In this document: positions 33,467 through 40,826 of the stretch, piece by piece
Layout: each line of letters starts with the position of its first letter
Position numbering within the stretch: the stretch's first letter is position 1
Assembly (NCBI RefSeq): GCF_030866785.1
Contig: NZ_CP133018.1
Coordinates: 1,364,001-1,428,000 of the forward strand
From: Agromyces protaetiae
GTDB taxonomy: Bacteria > Actinomycetota > Actinomycetes > Actinomycetales > Microbacteriaceae
Direction: 5' to 3'
DNA length: 64,000 bases
Made by a program: the position numbers and the translations under genes
The notes under the pieces: generated by a model
Told to the model about the DNA's origin: nothing
Database searches by the model: none
What the model saw: only the letters and a program-made list of their open reading frames with translations

Positions 33467-34374
33467 GGATCGGGCTCGTGCTCGCCGAGGCGGCGAGCGG
33501 GCTGCGCCGCAACGCCTCGATGGTCGTCTCGGTCGTGCTCGTCACGTTCATCTCGCTCACGTTCGTGGGCACCGCGGCACTCATGCAGCTGCAGATCGGC
33601 CAGATGAAGAGCTACTGGTACGACCGCGCCCAGGTCGCCGTCTACCTGTGCACCACCGTCTCGACGGCGGCGGGCTGTATCGACGGCGAGGCCACGGAGG
33701 AGCAGAAGGCGGCCGTCGAGTCGCAGCTCGACTCGGCCACCTTGACGCCGTACATCGACGAGTTCTACTTCGAAGACCACCAGCAGGCCTACGAGAACTT
33801 CCAGCAGCAGTTCGCGGGAACGCCTGCGGCCGACTACGTCACGCCCGAGGTGCTCAACGAGACGTTCTGGGTGAACCTCGTCGACCCGTCCCAGTCCGAG
33901 GTGATCGCCGAGGCGCTCGCCGGACTCGCGGGCGTCGAACAGGTCGTCGATCAACGCCGCTACCTCGACCAGATCTTCGACGTGCTGAACGCGGCGAGCT
34001 TCACGGCGATCGGCATCGCGGCGATCATGCTGGTCGCGGCGGCGCTGCTGATCGCGACCACGATCCGGTTGTCGGCGTTCTCGCGCCGTCGCGAGCTCGG
34101 CATCATGCGGCTGGTGGGTGCGTCGAACCGGTTCATCCAGACCCCCTTCGTGCTCGAGGGCGTCATCGCGGGACTGATCGGCTCGGTGCTCGCAGGTGCC
34201 GCGGTGCTCGGCATCGTGCACTTCTTCGTGCAGGGATACCTCGCGGGGAGTCTGTCGTTCACCTTCGTCGACCTCGGCGAGGCGTGGCTGGTGGTGCCGC
34301 TGCTCATCGCGGTGGGCGTGCTGTTGGCCGCGGTCTCGGCGGGCATCGCGATCCGCCGCTACCTGCGGGTCTGA
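33463..34374 (+). CDS. ftsX: Cell division membrane protein FtsX
   Basis: A 303-residue, four-helix membrane subunit of FtsEX. Its large loop between helices 1 and 2 (about 45-175) faces the cell exterior and, in related bacteria, contacts a RipC-like hydrolase. The N-terminal [20 protein letters not shown] helix and the C-terminal FtsX domain ([18 protein letters not shown]) are clear. The ATG overlaps the ftsE stop by four bases. Confidence 0.95.
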   Translation: MRIGLVLAEAASGLRRNASMVVSVVLVTFISLTFVGTAALMQLQIGQMKSYWYDRAQVAVYLCTTVSTAAGCIDGEATEEQKAAVESQLDSATLTPYIDEFYFEDHQQAYENFQQQFAGTPAADYVTPEVLNETFWVNLVDPSQSEVIAEALAGLAGVEQVVDQRRYLDQIFDVLNAASFTAIGIAAIMLVAAALLIATTIRLSAFSRRRELGIMRLVGASNRFIQTPFVLEGVIAGLIGSVLAGAAVLGIVHFFVQGYLAGSLSFTFVDLGEAWLVVPLLIAVGVLLAAVSAGIAIRRYLRV

Positions 34375-34395
34375 GCGCGCTCCGCGCGCGTGGGC

Positions 34396-34401
34396 TAGAC
34401 T
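34396..34401 (+). promoter_or_regulatory. -10 box upstream of smpB
   Basis: TAGACT lies in the 93-base gap after ftsX and would give a leader of about 60 bases to the smpB GTG at 34468, which has its own AAGGAG ribosome site. Confidence 0.45.
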
Positions 34402-34467
34402 GAACGGCTGCCCGGGCCGTGCCCGCGGCATCCGTCATGTCCACCCGCTCGAACGAAGGAGCAACCC

Positions 34468-34944
34468 GTGCCGAAGGAACGCGGTCAGAAGGTCGTCGCG
34501 ACCAACCGCAAGGCGCGGCACGACTACACGATCGAGGACACGTACGAGGCGGGTCTCGTGCTCACCGGCACCGAGGTGAAGTCGCTGCGAGAGGGACGTG
34601 CGTCGCTCGTCGACGGGTATGCCTTCATCGACGGTGGTGAGATGTGGCTCGACGCGGTGCACATCCCCGAATACACCGAAGGCACCTGGAACAACCATGC
34701 GCCCCGCCGGAAGCGCAAGCTGCTGCTGCACAAGCAGGAGATCATCAAGATCAGCCATCGCACGCAAGACGGCGGCTACACGCTGATCCCGCTGTCGATC
34801 TACTTCAGCGACGGCCGGGCGAAGGTGGAGCTGGCGGTGGCGAAGGGCAAGCGCGAGTACGACAAACGCCACGCGCTGCGCGAGCGGCAGGACAAGCGCG
34901 AGGCCGAACGCGCCATCGCGAGCCGGCGGCACCTGGGGGAGTGA
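34468..34944 (+). CDS. smpB: SsrA-binding protein SmpB
   Basis: A 158-residue RNA-binding partner of tmRNA in trans-translation, which rescues stalled ribosomes. It shows the family's NRKARHDY start, the [18 protein letters not shown] segment, and the basic C-terminal tail ([19 protein letters not shown]) that mimics mRNA in the decoding centre. GTG 34468 follows AAGGAG. Its RNA partner ssrA is encoded only 1.8 kb downstream. Confidence 0.97.
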   Translation: MPKERGQKVVATNRKARHDYTIEDTYEAGLVLTGTEVKSLREGRASLVDGYAFIDGGEMWLDAVHIPEYTEGTWNNHAPRRKRKLLLHKQEIIKISHRTQDGGYTLIPLSIYFSDGRAKVELAVAKGKREYDKRHALRERQDKREAERAIASRRHLGE

Positions 34945-34952
34945 CGCCCGCT

Positions 34953-34988
34953 GGCCGGGCTGACGGCCGGGCTGACGGCCGGGCTGTC
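34953..34988 (+). repeat. Three tandem 12-base units
   Basis: GGCCGGGCTGAC occurs twice exactly and a third time with one change (GGCCGGGCTGTC), immediately upstream of the phosphatase promoter box TAGGCT (35001-35006). Confidence 0.8.
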
Positions 34989-35000
34989 AGCGGCGGTCGG

Positions 35001-35006
35001 TAGGCT
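35001..35006 (+). promoter_or_regulatory. -10 box for a leaderless transcript
   Basis: TAGGCT, six bases before GTG 35013, with no ribosome site between. Confidence 0.55.
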
Positions 35007-35012
35007 GCGCGG

Positions 35013-35747
35013 GTGACCCCTCACGCGCGCATCCCCGTTCCCGGCACGTACAACTTCCGCGACGTCGGCGGCCTGCCCGCGTCGACCGGGGTGGTGCGGC
35101 GGGGCGTGCTGTACCGGTCCGACGGCCTGCAGCGGCTGGGCGAAGCCGGCCGCGCGGCGCTTGCCGAGCTCGGCGTCGGCATCGTCATCGACCTCCGCGA
35201 CGACACCGAGGCGAAGTTCATGCCTGACGACCTCGACGGGCTCGACGTCGAGGTGCTGCGGCTGCCCGTCTTCGAGGGGTCCGGCGCTTCGCACGGCCCG
35301 AACGTGACGCTCGAGGCGCTCTACGAGCGCATCGTCACGCAGCATGCGGGCGTCGTGGTCGACGCCATCCGCGAGATCTCGACGGCGGACGGCCGGGCCG
35401 TCGTAGTGCATTGCACCGCGGGCAAAGACCGGACCGGCATCGTGACCGCGCTGACCCTGCTCGCGGTCGGCGTCGACCGCGACGACGTCATCGCCGACTA
35501 CGCCCTGACCGAGGCGAACCTCGCAGGGGAGTGGCTCGAGGAGATGGTCGAGATGGTCGGCAGGTTCGGCGTGCCCGACGGTCCCGAGCTCCGCGTGCTG
35601 ATGGGCGGCAGCCCGCCCGAGGCGCTCGAGGGCGTGATCACGCTCGTTGAACGCGAGCACGGGTCGGCGCGCGAGTACCTCCTCGCATCCGGCCTCACGT
35701 TGCACGAGCTCGCCGCGCTCGAGCGCCTGCTCGTCGAACCGAGCTGA
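35013..35747 (+). CDS. Tyrosine-protein phosphatase (PtpB-like)
   Basis: A 244-residue phosphatase with the signature HCTAGKDRTG (Cys134 nucleophile, Arg140 phosphate ligand), plus the N-terminal NFRDVGG segment typical of the actinobacterial PtpB-like family. That family acts on phosphotyrosine and, in some members, phosphoinositides. It has no signal peptide. The start is GTG 35013, directly after TAGGCT. Targets unknown. Confidence 0.9.
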   Translation: MTPHARIPVPGTYNFRDVGGLPASTGVVRRGVLYRSDGLQRLGEAGRAALAELGVGIVIDLRDDTEAKFMPDDLDGLDVEVLRLPVFEGSGASHGPNVTLEALYERIVTQHAGVVVDAIREISTADGRAVVVHCTAGKDRTGIVTALTLLAVGVDRDDVIADYALTEANLAGEWLEEMVEMVGRFGVPDGPELRVLMGGSPPEALEGVITLVEREHGSAREYLLASGLTLHELAALERLLVEPS

Positions 35748-35810
35748 GCCGAGCGGCACGCCGTGTCAGGGAATCCCGGCGTGCTCGGCGCGTGCCGCGC
35801 AACTCGCTCC

Positions 35811-35910
35811 GCGCCACTTCTGCACGCCCGCGCCACCAATGCGGGCGCGGGCGTGCAGAACTGGCGCGATGGCGGGCGCGATGGCGGGCGCGGGCGCGCA
35901 GAAGTGGCGC
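35811..35910. repeat. Inverted repeat with two alternative right arms
   Basis: The 24-base left arm (35811-35834) is complementary, with one mismatch, to 35844-35867 across a nine-base loop. It is also complementary, with one different mismatch, to 35887-35910. The two right arms are therefore direct repeats of each other, separated by copies of GCGATGGCGGGC. It lies between convergent genes and may terminate both, or be a REP-like element. Confidence 0.75.
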
Positions 35911-35946
35911 GATGGCGGGTCCGCGGCATGCCGCGGGCCGGCCGCG

Positions 35947-36603
35947 TCAGGCGGTGAATCGGGCGTCGACGGATGCCTCGAGCACGAGGTCGGCGGGCGT
36001 GAGCTCGGTGACCGGGGCCTGCGCGCCGCCGAAGGCGGCGGCACGCATCATCACGGGCTGCGGGCCGGAGGGCCCTGGTTGCGGGCCGAGCAGCCCTCGA
36101 TCGGCGAGCTCGACGGCTGTCGGCTCGCCGAGTCCGAGCGCGTCGGCGTACACGCGGGCTTTCGCGATCGCGTCGGCGACCGCCCGTCGCTGGGCGTCCT
36201 CCTGCACGCGGTGGCGCGTGGCATCCGTCAGTCGCCACTCGACGCCGCCGATCGCGATCGAGTCGCGCTCGGCGGCGGCGCTCACCCATTCGGTGAGGCG
36301 TGCGAGATCGCGGAAGACGACCTCGACATCGGCGCGGGCCTCGTGAGCGAGGGGCAGCTGGCGGCCCTCGGCGTTCCAGGGGCGGTGCGCCCAGACCCGG
36401 AGCTGACCCGCTGACCAGACGTCGAGCACGCCCTCCGCGTCGACCGACTTGACCTCGTCGAGCAGCGCTTGGTGTGCGCGGCCGGCCTGCTGCAGGACGG
36501 CGTCGCGGCTCGGGCCGGAGGCCGCGACCGCGATGCTGACCGCGCCGAGCTCGGGTGCGATGCGGGCCTCGGCCCGGCCGGTGACGGTGATCTGGGTGCT
36601 CAC
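35947..36603 (-). CDS. SIMPL (DUF541) domain protein
   Basis: A 218-residue SIMPL-domain protein. It has the family's N-terminal strand QITVTGRAEARIAPELGAVS, a central region with AIAKARVYADALGL, and the C-terminal LVLEASVDARFTA. Members are often exported or oxidative-stress linked, but this one has no signal peptide. GTG 36603 is supported by AAGGAG nine bases upstream. Function is not known in detail. Confidence 0.82.
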   Translation of the reverse strand: MSTQITVTGRAEARIAPELGAVSIAVAASGPSRDAVLQQAGRAHQALLDEVKSVDAEGVLDVWSAGQLRVWAHRPWNAEGRQLPLAHEARADVEVVFRDLARLTEWVSAAAERDSIAIGGVEWRLTDATRHRVQEDAQRRAVADAIAKARVYADALGLGEPTAVELADRGLLGPQPGPSGPQPVMMRAAAFGGAQAPVTELTPADLVLEASVDARFTA

Positions 36604-36650
36604 GGTTCGCTCCTTCGCGGTCGGGAATGGCGCGCCGGGCGCCGATGTTC

Positions 36651-36752
36651 TATTCTGTAAGGCCGCGCAGTCCACTGCGCGGTTCATGGCAATTCCACAG
36701 TGTGCGACGACGGCCCGCCACGACCCTGCGACCGCAGGGCCTGGTGACCAGG
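36651..36752 (+). promoter_or_regulatory. ssrA upstream region with three consecutive dyads
   Basis: TATTCT (36651-36656) is a -10 candidate. After it come a perfect 9-2-9 hairpin CCGCGCAGT/ACTGCGCGG (36663-36682), a 7-2-7 hairpin CCCTGCG/CGCAGGG (36724-36739) and a 6-1-6 dyad CCTGGT-G-ACCAGG (36740-36752). The last abuts the mature 5' end of tmRNA. A structured precursor leader removed by RNase P is the simplest reading. Confidence 0.45.
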
Positions 36753-37120
36753 GGGATGATCGGTTTCGACATCGTCTGAGCAACCGCGAGAAGCGGGCCG
36801 AGGATGCAGGGTTATCTCGTGAACGCTCCCTGCACAACAATAACTGCCAATAAGAAGCAGTCTGACTTCGCCCTCGCTGCCTAAGCGAGTCCGATAGTCC
36901 GTCAGCCCGGGTGGGTTCCCGCCCCGGTCGCTGGCGTCATTTAGGGAACTTGCTGCGCGCCGTCGCCTGAGCGGCGTGCGGGACTTTACTCAGGCTGGGC
37001 CTGTCGACTCAGTTGCCTGTGGCAAGGGTCGGGGCCGAGCAGAACGCCTCACAGGATGCGCCCGGAGAAGGCGCGGAACCACAGCGATGGACGGGGGTTC
37101 GATTCCCCCCATCTCCACCA
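36752..37120 (+). ncRNA. ssrA: Transfer-messenger RNA (tmRNA)
   Basis: A 369-nucleotide tmRNA. The tRNA-like ends pair as GGGGATG with CATCTCC, including the G3-U70 wobble that identifies alanine acceptors. The T arm GGGGGTTCGATTCCCCC and an encoded CCA close the 3' end. The message part begins at GCC 36846 and reads ANKKQSDFALAA before TAA 36882-36884. With SmpB it adds this tag to stalled nascent chains for degradation. Confidence 0.97.
36846..36884 (+). CDS. tmRNA tag peptide reading frame
   Basis: Twelve codons and a TAA stop inside ssrA give ANKKQSDFALAA, with the usual hydrophobic ALAA degradation end. Translation resumes here without a start codon, after the tmRNA's own alanine is added. 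Confidence 0.92.
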   Translation, partial: ANKKQSDFALAA

Positions 37121-37151
37121 TGGTCGTCGTTGCACACGAACGAATGCCACA

Positions 37152-37183
37152 CGAAGAGGCCGCCCTACGGGGCGGCCTCTTCG
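37152..37183. terminator. Bidirectional terminator after ssrA
   Basis: CGAAGAGGCCGCCC (37152-37165) pairs perfectly with GGGCGGCCTCTTCG (37170-37183) around a four-base loop. The flanking CACA and GTGTG extend the stem with a small bulge. The hairpin loop contains the stop codon of the convergent transporter gene, so one element serves both transcripts. Confidence 0.85.
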
Positions 37184-38151
37184 CGTGTGCGCGGACCGGT
37201 GATGGCACGCGGCACGAGCGCGACCATGAGCACCATGACGACGAGCTCGACGAGGGTCTGCGTGACCACCACGAGCGGCGTCAGCGTGAACCCGGCCGGC
37301 AGCGCGAGTGCGAGCGGCAGCACCACGAGCGAGTTGCGTGTCACGCCGCTGAAGACGACCGCGCGGCGCTCGGGCACGCCGAGGCGTGCCGTGCGCGCGA
37401 CGAGGGCGCCCAGCGGGCCGACGAGGAGCGGGAACGCGGCGAACAGCGGCAACACGGTCACGAGGGCGGCGAGCTGGCCGCTGACCGCGGCGATCTGCGA
37501 CGCGACCACGATCGCGAGCGTGAGCATCATGAGCGGCACCATCGCGCCGAGGAATCCGCTCCGGAGGGTGCGGGCGGGCCGGATGCGGCGCGCAAGTGCC
37601 TGCGTCGCCGCTGCGGCCGCGAGGGGGACGGCGATCAGCCAGACGAACGCCTCGACGAACGGCGCCGCATCGAATGTTGCAATGACGTCGGGCCCGGCCA
37701 TCAGCCAGAGGTAGACGGGCAGCAGCAGGATCTGCGCGAGCATGAGCACCGGGGTCGTGGCGATCAGGCGGTCACGCGCGCCTCCCGCGAGTCCGGTGAA
37801 CACGATCACGTAGTCGACGCACGGCGTCAGCAGCACCAGGAGCACGCCGACGAGCAGCGCGGGGTCGCCGGCCACGAACCGACTGAGTGCGAACACGACC
37901 AGCGGGATCAGGACGAAGTTCAGGGCGAGGATCGCGACCAGGAACCGCCCGTCGCGGAACGCGCGGCCCAGGTGCGTGATGGGCACCGCCAGGAACGTCG
38001 CGTAGAGCAGCACCCCGAGCACCGGCGTGATGGCGACCTCGAGCGGGTGAGCGAGCGTCGGCGCCGAGAGCCCCACGATCGCGCCGGCGGCGATCGCGGC
38101 GAGGTACAGCCACACCTGGCGGCCTTCCCACCACTCGATCGCACGCTGCAC
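37165..38151 (-). CDS. SBF/ACR3-type transporter (arsenic resistance protein-like)
   Basis: A 328-residue membrane protein with about ten helices, of the bile acid:sodium symporter fold that includes the arsenite exporter ACR3. The segment LVLLTPCVDYVIVFTGLAGG has a Cys in the position conserved in ACR3-like proteins. No arsR or arsC gene is nearby, so arsenite as substrate is only suggested by similarity. The stop codon lies in the loop of the ssrA terminator. Confidence 0.8.
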   Translation of the reverse strand: MQRAIEWWEGRQVWLYLAAIAAGAIVGLSAPTLAHPLEVAITPVLGVLLYATFLAVPITHLGRAFRDGRFLVAILALNFVLIPLVVFALSRFVAGDPALLVGVLLVLLTPCVDYVIVFTGLAGGARDRLIATTPVLMLAQILLLPVYLWLMAGPDVIATFDAAPFVEAFVWLIAVPLAAAAATQALARRIRPARTLRSGFLGAMVPLMMLTLAIVVASQIAAVSGQLAALVTVLPLFAAFPLLVGPLGALVARTARLGVPERRAVVFSGVTRNSLVVLPLALALPAGFTLTPLVVVTQTLVELVVMVLMVALVPRAITGPRTREEAAP

Positions 38152-38213
38152 GGCTCCAAGCCTGCACCATGTGGCACGTCGTCAAGGGTCGCCGGGCGGA
38201 CGCTGCCCGGCAG

Positions 38214-38219
38214 TAGCAT
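38214..38219 (+). promoter_or_regulatory. -10 box for a leaderless transcript
   Basis: TAGCAT, seven bases before ATG 38227. Confidence 0.5.
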
Positions 38220-38226
38220 GGCCCGC

Positions 38227-39279
38227 ATGCCCTACGCCGCCGACGCCGCCAGATACGACCGCATGACCTATCGCCGATCGGGCCGTTCCGGCCTCCAGCT
38301 CCCGCTGCTCTCCCTCGGGCTGTGGCACAACTTCGGCGAGAACCGGCCGCTCGAAGGCCAGCGAGACCTGCTGCGCCGCGCATTCGACCTCGGAATCACC
38401 CACTTCGACCTCGCGAACAACTACGGCCCGCCGTATGGCGCGGCCGAAGAGAACTTCGGCCGCGTGCTCGCGACGGACTTCGCGCCGTACCGCGACGAGG
38501 TCATCATCTCGACGAAGGCGGGCTGGGACATGTGGCCGGGCCCATACGGGGTCGGCGGCAGCCGCAAATACCTCACCGCGAGCCTCGACCGCTCGCTCGC
38601 CAGCATGGGCCTCGACTACGTCGACATCTTCTACCACCACCGGCCCGATCCCGAGACGCCGCTCGAGGAGACGGCGGCGGCGCTCGATGCCGCTGTCCGC
38701 GCGGGCAAGGCGCTGTACGTGGGCGTTTCGTCCTACTCGGCGGAGCAGAGCCGAGAGATCGCCGGGTACCTTCGCGAGCTCGGCACGCCGCTGACGATCC
38801 ACCAGCCGTCGTACTCCATGCTGAACCGCTGGATCGAGACCGAGGGGCTGCTCGACACCGCCGAAGACCTCGGGTTCGGCATCATCGGCTTCACACCGCT
38901 GGCCCAGGGGCTGCTCACCGACAAGTACCTCCGCGGCATCCCCGAGCATTCGCGTGCAGCGGCGGGCACGTCGTTCGACCCGTCGATGATCTCGGAGGAG
39001 GCGCTCGAGCGATTGCGCGGGCTCGACGCGATCGCCTCGGCCCGCGGCCAGTCGCTCGCCCAGCTCGCCCTCGCCTGGGCGTTGCGCGACGAGCGCGTCA
39101 CGAGCCTCGTGATCGGTGCGAGCCGGGTCGAGCAGCTCGAGGAGAACGTGCGCGCGCTCGACCGGCTGGAACTCGCCGACGACGAGCTCGCCACGATCGA
39201 CCGGCACGCGGTCGACACGGGCGTCGATCTGTGGGCCGACGCACGCGGCGGCGGCGAGCTCCCGGACCTGCGCGGCTGA
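38227..39279 (+). CDS. Aldo/keto reductase (YghZ-like)
   Basis: A 350-residue NADPH-dependent aldo/keto reductase of the AKR14/YghZ group, whose E. coli member reduces L-glyceraldehyde 3-phosphate. The catalytic tetrad is recognisable: Asp and Tyr in HFDLANNYGPPYG, Lys in ISTKAGWDM and His in YHHRPDPE. ATG 38227 is chosen over ATG 38218 because TAGCAT ends seven bases before it. The stop lies within a tandem 20-base duplication. Confidence 0.9.
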   Translation: MPYAADAARYDRMTYRRSGRSGLQLPLLSLGLWHNFGENRPLEGQRDLLRRAFDLGITHFDLANNYGPPYGAAEENFGRVLATDFAPYRDEVIISTKAGWDMWPGPYGVGGSRKYLTASLDRSLASMGLDYVDIFYHHRPDPETPLEETAAALDAAVRAGKALYVGVSSYSAEQSREIAGYLRELGTPLTIHQPSYSMLNRWIETEGLLDTAEDLGFGIIGFTPLAQGLLTDKYLRGIPEHSRAAAGTSFDPSMISEEALERLRGLDAIASARGQSLAQLALAWALRDERVTSLVIGASRVEQLEENVRALDRLELADDELATIDRHAVDTGVDLWADARGGGELPDLRG

Positions 39280-39312
39280 TCGGGCGATCGGCCGGCTGAT
39301 CGCGCGATCGGC
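39273..39312 (+). repeat. Tandem duplication of 20 bases across a stop codon
   Basis: Two adjacent 20-base units, each starting CGGCTGATCG and ending GCGATCGGC, differ at one base. The first contains the aldo/keto reductase stop codon. Confidence 0.8.
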
Positions 39313-39349
39313 TCGGCGGGTCGGCGGATGCCTCGCGGCGCCCGCCGCC

Positions 39350-40141
39350 TCAGTGCGGCGCGTGCAGGGCTTCGAGCACCGCCTCGTGCAGGTGGCCGTT
39401 GGTCGCGAGCGCGCTGCCGTGGTGGGCGCCCGGCGCGCCGTCGATCGAGGTGAACCGGCCGCCGGCTTCGTCGACGATGGGCATGAGCGCGGCGAGATCG
39501 TACGTCTTCACGTCGAACTCGCCCACGATGTCGACCAGGCCCTCGGCGAGCAGCGTGTACGACCAGAGGTCGCCGTACGCGCGGTCGCGCCAGACTCGCT
39601 CCGAGAGGGCGAGGAGGCGGTCGAGGTGGCCGGCGTCGCGCCACTGCGCGAGGCTCTGGAAGCTGAGGGACGCGTCGGCGAGCTGCGAGACGCCCGACAC
39701 CCCGATGCGCCGCGGCTCTGTGCCCGGCGCATCCGTCGTCCACGCACCGTGACCCGTCGACGCCCACCAGCGGCGTCCGAGCGCGGGGGAGGACGCCACG
39801 CCGACGACCGGCGTGCCATCGACGGCGAGCGCGATGAGCGTGCCCCAGACCGGGACACCGCGCAAGAAGTTCGCGGTGCCGTCGATCGGGTCGATGATCC
39901 ACTGGCGTACCGACGAGCCCTCGGTGCCGAACTCCTCGCCGAGCACCCCATCGGTGGGCCGGAGCTCGGCGAGGCGATCGCGGATCGCACGCTCGACGGC
40001 GAGATCGGCCTCGGTGACCGGGGTGCGGTCGGGCTTCGTCGCGACCTCGAGGTCGACGGCCCGGAACCGTGCGAGCGAGATCTCGTCGGCGCGGTCGGCG
40101 AGGTCGAGTGCGAGCGCGAGGTCTTCGGCGAGAGTCGTCAC
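39350..40141 (-). CDS. hisN: Inositol-monophosphatase-family phosphatase, likely HisN (histidinol-phosphatase)
   Basis: A 263-residue Mg-dependent phosphatase. Its metal ligands are seen in LGEEFG (Glu69/Glu70) and WIIDPIDGTANF (Asp84, Asp87), and the C-terminal motif YDLAALMPIVDEAGG resembles HisN more than generic IMPases. HisN makes histidinol from its phosphate. The start is probably GTG 40141, eight bases after TAGGGT (minus strand, 40150-40155); GTG 40147 and TTG 40150 are in frame. No other his genes are in the window, so substrate assignment rests on motif resemblance. Confidence 0.8.
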   Translation of the reverse strand: MTTLAEDLALALDLADRADEISLARFRAVDLEVATKPDRTPVTEADLAVERAIRDRLAELRPTDGVLGEEFGTEGSSVRQWIIDPIDGTANFLRGVPVWGTLIALAVDGTPVVGVASSPALGRRWWASTGHGAWTTDAPGTEPRRIGVSGVSQLADASLSFQSLAQWRDAGHLDRLLALSERVWRDRAYGDLWSYTLLAEGLVDIVGEFDVKTYDLAALMPIVDEAGGRFTSIDGAPGAHHGSALATNGHLHEAVLEALHAPH

Positions 40142-40249
40142 GTGCACCAACCCTACTGAACCGCCCTGGTGCGAGCGGCCGCTTCGGGTGTACGGTGAGC
40201 GTCACTCAGCACACCCCGACGGCATACCCGGCCGAGAGAGGCCTCAGCG

Positions 40250-40612
40250 GTGAGGATCCGACCCGAGCGATTCGTGCGCGCCACGGCGCGCACCTTCGTT
40301 GCGCTCGCGACGGCATCCCTGGTCGCGCTGATCGCGCTCGCCGTCGCCGTCGCGCCGACGGCGCCGGTCGAGGCGCTCGCGGTCGCCGGTCAATCCTGGA
40401 TTCCCGGCGAGATTCCGCCTGAGCCGGGGGATCGTGCGCTGCATGACGCGTCGCCGGCCGAGGGTGGTCTCGACGACGGCGACGACGCGGTGGCCCTGCA
40501 TGCCGGCGTCGCCCGGCAGGTCACTGCACGACGCACGGGCGTTGCGGCGGCGCGCCGCCGAGACATCCGTCTCATCACCGGGTCCGCTCCGCGCGGGCCG
40601 CCGACGAACTGA
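40250..40612 (+). CDS. Small secreted protein, unknown
   Basis: A 120-residue product with an Arg-rich start and a strong signal peptide or membrane helix (residues 15-47, VALIALAVAVAP), followed by an acidic then Arg-rich stretch with no recognised domain. GTG 40250 has GAGAGAGG eight bases upstream, and TACGGT (40191-40196) is a plausible -10. The tail could be noise after a frameshift, but GC-rich third positions continue to the stop. Confidence 0.5.
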   Translation: MRIRPERFVRATARTFVALATASLVALIALAVAVAPTAPVEALAVAGQSWIPGEIPPEPGDRALHDASPAEGGLDDGDDAVALHAGVARQVTARRTGVAAARRRDIRLITGSAPRGPPTN

Positions 40613-40826
40613 TCCGCCTCGCTGCAGAGGCGTCCTGATCGGGGTCCCTTGTCCCCCAAAACGAGGGTGATTCACGCTTCAATGATTGACGCTCAGCTTT
40701 TTCGCGCCCAAAACTATGCTCGATGGGGACGCACTACCCGACGAATCCTCATCGGAGCTGCGATACCCGTCGCGCCTCCGTCGCCTCACACCTCATCGGT
40801 ACCCAGCCGAACCCGGAGGCACGGCA
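40613..40826 (+). promoter_or_regulatory. AT-richer leader of the peroxidase gene
   Basis: A 214-base gap, noticeably AT-richer than its surroundings between about 40655 and 40720. It contains TATGCT (40715-40720) as a -10 candidate, which would give a leader of about 100 bases. GGAGG at 40815-40819 is the ribosome site. I see no convincing riboswitch fold. Confidence 0.45.

Noticed and set aside
34953..34988. CRISPR-like array
   Set aside because: Three contiguous 12-base units without spacers are a simple tandem repeat, and no cas genes exist in the window.
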